Assembly (NCBI GenBank): GCA_947037115.1
Contig: CAMQTN010000004.1
Span: forward strand, 1-64,000
Source of the DNA: an uncultured Lachnospiraceae bacterium
GTDB taxonomy: Bacteria; Bacillota; Clostridia; Lachnospirales; Lachnospiraceae
DNA length: 64,000 nucleotides
Direction of reading: 5' to 3'
In this document: positions 56,531 to 64,000 of the stretch, piece after piece
Numbering within the stretch: the first letter of the stretch is position 1
Layout: every line of letters starts with the position of its first letter
Notes under the pieces: generated by a model
The model's input: the letters and a program-made list of their open reading frames with translations, nothing else
What the model was told of the DNA's origin: nothing
Databases searched by the model: none
Translations under genes and position numbers: made by a program

Positions 56531-58255
56531 TCACTCGCCTCGTCGCTCGCGGGAATAAAGCCATTCACAGCAATACTTATGCCGATATTGCAGATGAACC
56601 CAAGACAGCTTTGGATTTCCCGAAGGAATCCGCATATTCTGCGCCTCCTCGTCCTTCACATCATCAAACAGGGGAATATAGCCCACCACCGCGTCCGCAT
56701 CCGCAATCGTCGGCTCCGTGATCGCGCCCTCGCTGTTGGCGGAGACAAAATACACGCGGTCGTATGCCATCAGTTCATCTGCCACAGCCCAGATACACCA
56801 CTCCTCCCCGGGCTTGTACACATAGACCACCGGGATATTCGCCGCCGCCTGCTCTCTTGCAAGGGCAGCCGCCTCCCCGGCTTCCGGATAAAGGAACACC
56901 ACACCTGCCCGCAGATACCCCGTCACAAGCATCGCAAGGCAGAACAATACCGCCGCCTTCTCCGTATACTTCCTGTACTTGATCAAAAATGTCAGAAGCC
57001 CCGGCTTTTTTAACTCCCCTCCTGCCCGCCTTACACCGGACAAAGCCACCGCCTGTCTCCACAGCGTCCTGCAGGCATAAAGAACAAGAAACACGATAAT
57101 CCCATAGACCGAAAGCTGATAGCGGTTGGAGGTATTCCCCAGAAGCAGCGCCGTCTTGGAGACCGTCAGGAAATATCCCGCCGCCGCAAAGAGCAGCATC
57201 CAAAAGGCCGCGCCAAACCGCAGCTCCTCCGTCTTCCAGTCCCGCCCGGTTTTCCCCTCGCTTCTTCGGCGCACTCTCACCGCCAGCGCCACCACCGCCA
57301 GAAAGATTACGGGGAACAGATACCCGAATACATAGCCGTTCAGCAGACCCAGAAAAAAGCAGATCCGTTCAAAAGTATTAGATAAATCGAAAAAGTTTTC
57401 CGCCGCCTGCGCGCCCCTCTGCCCCCGGAACATCTGTCCCAGGCAGGACGGATAAGTCAGATAGGCAAGCGCAAACGCCGCCGCCTGGCTGATTCCGTAC
57501 CACAGACAGCGATAAAGGCTGCGGTCCCGCCATAAAAGATAAACACAGAAAGCAAACGCCATATAAAACAGAAAAATGAAATAGTAATACTGCGTCAAAA
57601 AGCCCACGTAGGTTACCACAGCCATAAGCAACAGAAACTTAGCGTAGAACCGCCTGTTTTCCCGCTCTGTTCCACCCTGCGTTCCCTGTATGGCCCGCAC
57701 ATGTAAGACGGCGCAGAGCAGCACAAAAGTCATGAGCATCTCGTACATTCTGATAAATACCACACCGCTCATGGCGGCAGGCGTCAAACCGAAAACCAGC
57801 GTCACAAGATACGCCATTTTGACGTCCCGGCCGCTCACCAAATATGACAAATATGTCAGCAAAATCAGATTGATCCCATGAAAGAACAGGTTGACCGACA
57901 GACCGATCCATTTTGAGAACACCCCTGGCACAAGAGAGGCCGCCGTGTGGAACACCCAGTAATACATGGGCGGGTGCACATCCCAGGACTGCACCTGTTT
58001 CACCAGTCCGTACTGAAACCGTTCTCCCGGCAGCACCACAAACTCATTGCGGATGGTATCCCTGTCCATCCACTTTCCGTCCTCCACATAGAAGCCGTTT
58101 GTGCGGGCCGTGGAATAGTAGGTGTAAAACTCATCTTCATGGAAGCCCTCTTTTAACGTACAAAAATAGAAGGCCGCCGCCATCAGCACGGCCCAGACCA
58201 CAACAAATCCTGCAAGGCATTTTCTCTTATTTCCGCTGCCCTTCAACTCACGCAT
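56531..58255 (-). CDS. GT39/ArnT-like GT-C membrane glycosyltransferase
   Basis: FHEDEFYTYY...WDVHPPMYYWVFH; multiple TMs. Confidence 0.75.
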   Translation of the reverse strand: MRELKGSGNKRKCLAGFVVVWAVLMAAAFYFCTLKEGFHEDEFYTYYSTARTNGFYVEDGKWMDRDTIRNEFVVLPGERFQYGLVKQVQSWDVHPPMYYWVFHTAASLVPGVFSKWIGLSVNLFFHGINLILLTYLSYLVSGRDVKMAYLVTLVFGLTPAAMSGVVFIRMYEMLMTFVLLCAVLHVRAIQGTQGGTERENRRFYAKFLLLMAVVTYVGFLTQYYYFIFLFYMAFAFCVYLLWRDRSLYRCLWYGISQAAAFALAYLTYPSCLGQMFRGQRGAQAAENFFDLSNTFERICFFLGLLNGYVFGYLFPVIFLAVVALAVRVRRRSEGKTGRDWKTEELRFGAAFWMLLFAAAGYFLTVSKTALLLGNTSNRYQLSVYGIIVFLVLYACRTLWRQAVALSGVRRAGGELKKPGLLTFLIKYRKYTEKAAVLFCLAMLVTGYLRAGVVFLYPEAGEAAALAREQAAANIPVVYVYKPGEEWCIWAVADELMAYDRVYFVSANSEGAITEPTIADADAVVGYIPLFDDVKDEEAQNMRIPSGNPKLSWVHLQYRHKYCCEWLYSRERRGE

Positions 58256-58273
58256 AGCTGATATTTCCCACTT

Positions 58274-59305
58274 TCATCCGTCCAGTCTATTGTCAGACCC
58301 CCCGCCGCCTCTGCTTTCTCTCAATTTCATCTTACACGCATGCGCCTTTCTGACCGTCCGCGGCGCCGCTGCAAACAGCAGCAGATAAACCTTGTTCTTT
58401 TTTGTCAGATACGGATTTTTCACGGCATCCGCCAGATGCCTTCGAAGATAGCTTTTCACCCTTTGATAAAAATCGTTGTCCGCTCTCATCTGGGAGATCG
58501 GTACATGCAGCATGTAATCCAGCCTCTGATAGAGATTAAAACGGACCGCGTGCCTGTGCAGGCGGGGATATTTTCTGTCCACAAGCTCCTGTATTCTGTC
58601 CGCGTTGTCCACAATGTCCAAAAACACCCGGGAAAAACTGTCCTTCGTCCTCTTTCTGGTAGTGCTCCCACTCCTGCAGACCACATGGTAACCCTGCTCC
58701 GGCAAAATGAAAACGCCCGGAATTTCCTGTAATATTTCCAGAAGAAGCCGGAAATCCTCATTCAGCTCTCCCTCGGGAAACCGGTGTCCGTCAAAAACCT
58801 CCCTTGGAAACAGCTTTGTACAAAAAGAGCAGTCCCCCCGATGTAAGAGAAGCTCCTTCAGAAAAGTCTCCGAATCGCAGAACCATTCTTTTTCTGGCGG
58901 GGCGCAAACGTCGGGGAGCCGCCTCCCCTCCTCGTCCACTTCGCTGCGGGAAATCTGTACCGCAGAATATCCGCCCTCCTCCAGCGCGCGAATCATCTCC
59001 TCGTAGGCATAAGGCTCTATGTAATCGTCGCTGTCCACAAAGCCCAGATATTCACCCGTGGCCCGATTGATACCGGCATTTCGGGCCGAAGACGCCCCGC
59101 CGTTTTTTTTGTGACAGGTAAGAATACGCGCATCCTCAGCCGCCAGCCGCTCGCAGAGTTGATCCGTACCGTCCGTAGAGCCGTCGTCGACCAACAGGAT
59201 TTCCATCTCCGTATAGGTTTGCGCACAGATAGAACGGACACACCGTTCCAGACAGTCCATCGAATTATATACCGGCACAATCACGCTGATTTTTTTTCTG
59301 TCCAT
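58274..59305 (-). CDS. GT2 family glycosyltransferase
   Basis: MDRKKISVIVPVYNSMDCLERCVRSICAQTYTEMEILLVDDGSTDGTDQLCE. Confidence 0.94.
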   Translation of the reverse strand: MDRKKISVIVPVYNSMDCLERCVRSICAQTYTEMEILLVDDGSTDGTDQLCERLAAEDARILTCHKKNGGASSARNAGINRATGEYLGFVDSDDYIEPYAYEEMIRALEEGGYSAVQISRSEVDEEGRRLPDVCAPPEKEWFCDSETFLKELLLHRGDCSFCTKLFPREVFDGHRFPEGELNEDFRLLLEILQEIPGVFILPEQGYHVVCRSGSTTRKRTKDSFSRVFLDIVDNADRIQELVDRKYPRLHRHAVRFNLYQRLDYMLHVPISQMRADNDFYQRVKSYLRRHLADAVKNPYLTKKNKVYLLLFAAAPRTVRKAHACKMKLRESRGGGGSDNRLDG

Positions 59306-59356
59306 ATTTGCTTTCCTGCCGCTTCGACCCATTTTTCAGTATCACTCTCAAATTTT

Positions 59357-60508
59357 TTATCTGGGTCTGATAATCGGCGCCGCACTCAGCGGCCCTTCTT
59401 CTTCCGGCACAATCCTTCCCTGCCGCAGTCTGTCTGTAAACCGTAAAAGCGCTGCTGCCGCGTATTCTGCATTCCACATGTCACGGATCGTCTCATAAGC
59501 CGCACGTCCCATGCCCCGCCTCGCTTCCCAGTTCTCAAAGAGATCCAGCACCAGCGCCTCCATCTCCTCGTAACTGCCGTTGCGATAGAGGAGACCATTC
59601 TCCCCGTGGCGGATCAGGTAGGGGGCTGCGCCGACTCTGGCGTCCACCACTTCCACACAGCCGCTGTTCATCCCCTCGTTAACCACAGCGCCCCATCCCT
59701 CCAGATGGTTGCTGGTAAAAAGATGAATGTGGCATTTTTCCATTACATCCCTCACCCGTTCCGGTTTGGTATATCCGTAAAACAGAAAGGAATCCGAGAG
59801 TCCCTCCCGTTCTGTCTCCTGCTTCATTTCAGACTCCAGCTCGCCGCCGCCCAGCATATGCATACAAAAGGCATATCCCTTTTTCTGCAATGTTTTTCCC
59901 AGCCGCACCGCGTATTCCGGGTGTTTCAGCGGAATAAAACGGCCCGCCCAGACGATCTGCATCGGCCCCTCCTCCGGCTTCATGTCCGAAAAGATCTCGT
60001 CGCTGTAAGTCCGCAGTTTCGTAAAGTATCCCCATTTAAAAAGTTTGTCCGGATACGCGCCGATCAAATGAAAATCCGACGCCGCATACGCACCTGCACA
60101 GAGCATGCAGACATTTTCTCTCCGATACCTGATATGTTCCCGGTATTTCGCCACAAGACCTCTCGGTGAAACCGCCTTCCACTGACCCTCCCTGTAAAGC
60201 CGCTCGCTCACGCGAAGCGTCGTCTTACCCGACTGCAGTCTCGGCGTCACAATTTCTTCCCTGCCCGTCCATCCAAAGAGCACCACATCGCTCTCCATAA
60301 TCCGCTTCAGACACTCGTACTCATCCTCATACAAGCACATGACATAGGGTATTTCCTCCACAGCCACGCCCCACCCCATCTCCACGCGCTCCGCCTCCAT
60401 GGGCATGGTCTGGATAAACGCAAATCCCTTCCCCAGCCTTTCATAAAGCGCATCGCAGAGGGGAAGCTGGTGGTGATTGATATAGTTGGACACAAAGGTA
60501 AAGGTCAT
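59357..60508 (-). CDS. GT4-like glycosyltransferase
   Basis: IVWAGRFIPLKHPEYAVRLGKTLQKKGY...HLFTSNHLEGWGAVVNEGMNSGCVEVVDARVGAAPYLI. Confidence 0.9.
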   Translation of the reverse strand: MTFTFVSNYINHHQLPLCDALYERLGKGFAFIQTMPMEAERVEMGWGVAVEEIPYVMCLYEDEYECLKRIMESDVVLFGWTGREEIVTPRLQSGKTTLRVSERLYREGQWKAVSPRGLVAKYREHIRYRRENVCMLCAGAYAASDFHLIGAYPDKLFKWGYFTKLRTYSDEIFSDMKPEEGPMQIVWAGRFIPLKHPEYAVRLGKTLQKKGYAFCMHMLGGGELESEMKQETEREGLSDSFLFYGYTKPERVRDVMEKCHIHLFTSNHLEGWGAVVNEGMNSGCVEVVDARVGAAPYLIRHGENGLLYRNGSYEEMEALVLDLFENWEARRGMGRAAYETIRDMWNAEYAAAALLRFTDRLRQGRIVPEEEGPLSAAPIIRPR

Positions 60509-61791
60509 TCCATCATCTCCCGGTAAATTTGCATCAGGCGGTAGTAATTCTGATCTGCATCATGATTGATACGGGCATGCTTTCTGGCATTGTCGGACAG
60601 GCGGTCCACAATGGCCTCCTTCGTAAAAACTTCCATAATGCTGTCCGCCAGCGCATCCACATCTCCGGGCGGATAGAGGAAACCGTCCCCGCCGTCCGTC
60701 AGAATGTTATGTATGCCGCCCACATTGGCCGCCACACAGGGTACGCCGAGAAGCATTGCCTCCCCCACGGAATTGGGAGAATTTTCAAGAGCCGAAGGGC
60801 AGACAAACACCTGACAGCTCAAATACTGCTTCTTCATTTCCTCCGCGTCTATGCGTCCCAGCATAAACACCTTGTCCTCCAGATTGTTTTCCCTGATCAG
60901 CCTCTTCAAATATTTGCCGTAGGCCGGCAGTTTCAACACATCCTTCCAGGTCTCCGCCTTCAAAATATCGGCGCCCGCCACATACACCTCTGTGTCGGGA
61001 AACTGCTCCAAAATCCGCGGCATCGCCTCCAAAAGATAGTGGAATCCTTTCAGGGGATAATCTCCCTGGCTCAGGAAGATGCGATGGGTCTGACAGTTAT
61101 TTTTGTTCCACCTGTCACGGTAGAATACGCCCCGCAGCGTCTCATTCAGGAAATGATAGGTCGCGTCAGGATTGATCTTCGCCGTCTCCTCCTTGTCAAA
61201 GTCTGTACGTCCGGCGATATGACCAACCCGCTTAATGGCTTCGATCTCATATTCGCCGCGTTTCTCAAACTTCTTCTGCTGCTGTCTGATGCTGTCCTTC
61301 CTCACCCTGTCGCGGAAAGTGCTCTTTCTCTGTATTTTCAGCGGAAGATCCGCCATATATACCTTTGCGATCGCGGAGATAATGCCCTGAATCCCTATCA
61401 GCGTCCTCTGCGGCTGGTCAAACACCTTGATCGACGCCAGCGCGTGGGGAAACTCCGTACCAAACACATGAAGAATATCCGGTTTAAAATCGTTTATGAT
61501 AAGTTCAAGTTCCTTCTCCAGCCCCACATCATAGTGCTCCGGCCTGGTCAGATCTTCCACAAAGCCGTAACAGTGGCAGGAAATATTTTCCCCCAGCTGC
61601 ATCACCTGGTCAAAGTTCCCCAGGGATTCCTCCACCGGAAAAGCGATCCCCATTTCAATGCGGTTTCTCTCCTGTTCCATCACAACCCGGTCAAGCAGCC
61701 CGGAAAGCCACCCTTCCCTGTTACTGCAGGGGAGGTTTAGCCTCTTGGCAATCGCCGGCAGCATAATGTTACACACCCATAAAACCTTCAT
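60505..61791 (-). CDS. GT4 family glycosyltransferase
   Basis: MKVLWVCNIMLPAIAKRL...VFVCPSALENSPNSVGEAMLLGVPCVAANVGG. Confidence 0.93.
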   Translation of the reverse strand: MKVLWVCNIMLPAIAKRLNLPCSNREGWLSGLLDRVVMEQERNRIEMGIAFPVEESLGNFDQVMQLGENISCHCYGFVEDLTRPEHYDVGLEKELELIINDFKPDILHVFGTEFPHALASIKVFDQPQRTLIGIQGIISAIAKVYMADLPLKIQRKSTFRDRVRKDSIRQQQKKFEKRGEYEIEAIKRVGHIAGRTDFDKEETAKINPDATYHFLNETLRGVFYRDRWNKNNCQTHRIFLSQGDYPLKGFHYLLEAMPRILEQFPDTEVYVAGADILKAETWKDVLKLPAYGKYLKRLIRENNLEDKVFMLGRIDAEEMKKQYLSCQVFVCPSALENSPNSVGEAMLLGVPCVAANVGGIHNILTDGGDGFLYPPGDVDALADSIMEVFTKEAIVDRLSDNARKHARINHDADQNYYRLMQIYREMME

Positions 61792-61830
61792 TTGTACCTC
61801 TCCTTCCCTCTCCACACTTAAGGCGCCTTC

Positions 61831-62634
61831 TCAGCCTCCGTATATCTTTCTCTTTATCTTCTGGTAAACCCCCGCCGTCGCCTCATTCCCCGCCAGATAT
61901 GTCCTAAGCGGCGCCAGCGTAACAAGCATAATCAACTGGTATTTGAATACCTGCCCCCTGCGCATATATTTTTTCACAATATGCATATGCTCCACCGTGG
62001 AACGTCTTTTGTTTTCCCTCGTCTCCGAGAATCCGTCCCCCTCGTAGGATGCCACGGTGACCGGCATATAATGCATGGATGCACGCGCCTTGTAATAGCA
62101 CCAGAGAAAATGTTCATAATCCGCCCGAACCTTATAGCAGAGCCGAAATCCCCTCTTTCCCAGAAGCCGTCTGTCATAAAAGCAGGCCTGATGGCAGGGC
62201 ACATTCCGATAGCAGGCAAAATCGTCTATTTTCGGATTTGACATCACAAGCGCGCCCGTCGCCCTCTCTCTGATATTGCCATAAAAAATCCGTAAGCGTT
62301 TCCCGTCGTTGATCCGGGCAATCTCCTCCTTTACCTGCGCAAGAACTGTCTCATCCGCAAAATAGTCTCCGCAGTTTAAGAAAAAAAGATACCTGCCTGA
62401 AGCATGTGCAACAGCCCGGTTCATCGCATCATAAATGCCCTCATCTTTCTCCCGGAAAATTTTGAGGCTTTCGCACGCTTCCCTGACAGCGAGCCATTCC
62501 ACCGATCCGTCCGTGGAAAAACCGTCCTGCACAATGATCTCATAATCATCCTCTGTCTGCCTGCGGATGCTTTCTATCGTTCTGTGCAGTTTTTCGCCCG
62601 CATTGCGGCAGACCACAATAATGCTGAATGTCAT
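61831..62634 (-). CDS. GT2 family glycosyltransferase
   Basis: MTFSIIVVCRNAGEKLHRTIESIRRQTEDDYEIIVQDGFSTDGS. Confidence 0.93.
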   Translation of the reverse strand: MTFSIIVVCRNAGEKLHRTIESIRRQTEDDYEIIVQDGFSTDGSVEWLAVREACESLKIFREKDEGIYDAMNRAVAHASGRYLFFLNCGDYFADETVLAQVKEEIARINDGKRLRIFYGNIRERATGALVMSNPKIDDFACYRNVPCHQACFYDRRLLGKRGFRLCYKVRADYEHFLWCYYKARASMHYMPVTVASYEGDGFSETRENKRRSTVEHMHIVKKYMRRGQVFKYQLIMLVTLAPLRTYLAGNEATAGVYQKIKRKIYGG

Positions 62635-62723
62635 ATTCGTTCCTCACTTGCCTTTTCTCTTGTCCGGGCTCCCGCACCCGCTTCATTTCGCCGCCCCATT
62701 GCAAAGCCGGCTCTGGGCTTTCG

Positions 62724-63887
62724 TCAATTTACATCTGACAGTATGTTAACCATCTCATGAAAGAAAAATGTCCGGTAAGGCAGGATCAGCACCCCGTCAT
62801 TTGCGCCCTTTTTCAGGTACATTGCAAAATACAGTACAGCCGCCAGAAGAATCCCGACCCGGAAAAACCGCCGCCATCTCCTGTCCGGCACCGCCCTCAA
62901 AAGCATCGGCAAGTACAGAATCTGACTCACCATCAAATAATATCCGATCCGTGATACGATCGGCAGAAAAGCGCAGAATACATACAGGATCAGCGCGCCC
63001 AGATTCAGATAAAAGTAAAACCAGAACCGGCGGTTCCACAACAGCGCTTCCACCGGCAGTTCTCCTGCCTCTCTTCGTTTTTCTGCGCTAACCTCCCTGC
63101 GCCGCATCCAGTATACAATCCCTGCAAAGGAAAGAACCGCCGCACAGCGCAGAATACTGATATAGCTCGTACCGCCCTCCAGATACTCCGTGTCCTCATA
63201 AGTCGGATAGAGAAAAATCACCAGTTTCAGGTAAAAATCCTGCATGAATAGGAAAGTGGTACAAAAGAGAGCCGCAGCCGCAAGCTGCCATTTTTTCCAT
63301 GCCAGAGACGCCAGAAAATACAGCGGGATTACCACCAATAGCGACTTGTGAAAAGCCGAACCCAGAAGAACCAGTACGACAAACCGTCCCCACTGCCTGC
63401 GAAGCACAAACTTCATGGAATAGAGCGCAACGGCAAGGGCCAGATAATAGCGCACCGTGCTGAAGGTCTGAAAGTAATACCCCAGCGTCATAAAAAGGAA
63501 AAAAGTAAATCCAAATTCATCGCTCTGCTCATACATGGCCAGCAGGAAAAAAAGCACGGTCACGAAAGAGTAAAATGCAAACACCAGCAGGAAATTCTCA
63601 TAGCCTGACAGCCCGTACACCAGCTTGACCAAAAGGTTAAATCCAATCTCTGTGGGCACATAAGCATCGCAGTTGACAAGATGCATAAATTCCACATATT
63701 TGGCATAGTCATTTCCCACATTCAGCCTACAGGCGGAGAGAAGGAATAAAATGAGAAAAACCGCCGTCAGACAGACATAGTTGCAAAGCTGCTGCCTGGT
63801 AACTTTATAGGATTGTCTCGTCGGATGGTTGTCCACCAGACCCGCAAGGAGCGCCGTGACAGCCGCAACCGTGATGTATAAAATCAT
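62724..63887 (-). CDS. EpsG-family membrane protein (putative polymerase)
   Basis: NVGNDYAKYVEFMH...EIGFNLLVKLVYGLSGYENFL...STVRYYLALAVALYSMKFV...AFHKSLLVVIPLYFLA. Confidence 0.88.
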   Translation of the reverse strand: MILYITVAAVTALLAGLVDNHPTRQSYKVTRQQLCNYVCLTAVFLILFLLSACRLNVGNDYAKYVEFMHLVNCDAYVPTEIGFNLLVKLVYGLSGYENFLLVFAFYSFVTVLFFLLAMYEQSDEFGFTFFLFMTLGYYFQTFSTVRYYLALAVALYSMKFVLRRQWGRFVVLVLLGSAFHKSLLVVIPLYFLASLAWKKWQLAAAALFCTTFLFMQDFYLKLVIFLYPTYEDTEYLEGGTSYISILRCAAVLSFAGIVYWMRRREVSAEKRREAGELPVEALLWNRRFWFYFYLNLGALILYVFCAFLPIVSRIGYYLMVSQILYLPMLLRAVPDRRWRRFFRVGILLAAVLYFAMYLKKGANDGVLILPYRTFFFHEMVNILSDVN

Positions 63888-64000
63888 CTGCCGCGCGCCT
63901 CCCGCACGCCCATACACATGATATAAAACGCCTTTCCAACTGAAATTTTACGGCACATCATCTTCCTGTGCGCCAGCAGAAACCGCAGGGAAAGAGGTAT
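63884..64000 (-). CDS. Partial C-terminus of an upstream protein, truncated by the window edge
   Basis: Reads IPLSLRFLLAHRKMMCRKISVGKAFYIMCMGVREARGR*, stop overlapping the EpsG-like ATG. Confidence 0.4.
   Translation of the reverse strand: MPLSLRFLLAHRKMMCRKISVGKAFYIMCMGVREARGR

Overview
The window reads as a Lachnospiraceae/Clostridia-like surface-glycan biosynthesis locus of about 63 kb (taxon inferred from gene content only). Almost every gene is on the minus strand; the one confident plus-strand gene is an Rpn-family nuclease at 25.1 kb. The first 45 nt are Illumina Nextera adapter with an i5 index, so the left end is a library artefact. The locus encodes an apparently complete pseudaminic acid (Pse) pathway: PseB, PseC, a PLP-aminotransferase::PseG fusion, PseI, PseF and a GNAT that could be PseH. 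It also has a PglF/PglE-like pair, a WecE/RffA-like transaminase, an ABC flippase, O-antigen ligase/EpsG-like proteins, many GT2/GT4/GT-C glycosyltransferases, RgpF, DUF4422, FkbM, acyltransferase, kinase-like and CDP-glycerol-transferase-like proteins. The Pse genes are split by an AT-richer cassette (about 25-45 kb) with mobile-like genes at both edges. Main leads: (1) an orphan TnpB-like protein (45531..46934) with all three RuvC catalytic acidic positions apparently replaced (D->H, E->T, D->S) but an intact zinc ribbon, i.e. a candidate TldR-type RNA-guided DNA-binding protein, with a structured 3' region that could encode its guide RNA and a 12-bp-periodic TGGTC array upstream; (2) a single AAA-ATPase/PD-(D/E)XK gene enclosed by 25-bp inverted repeats (24/25 identity), suggesting a one-gene mobile element; (3) an ATP-grasp ligase and a GT52-like transferase beside pseI/pseF, suggesting an aminoacyl- or otherwise modified Pse; (4) a Rossmann 'YGxG' module recurring in at least six neighbouring proteins; (5) a paired stem-loop intergenic element, a 55-56-bp hairpin tandem repeat and an in-frame 54-bp coding minisatellite. 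All assignments come from reading the sequence and translations; no database search was run.
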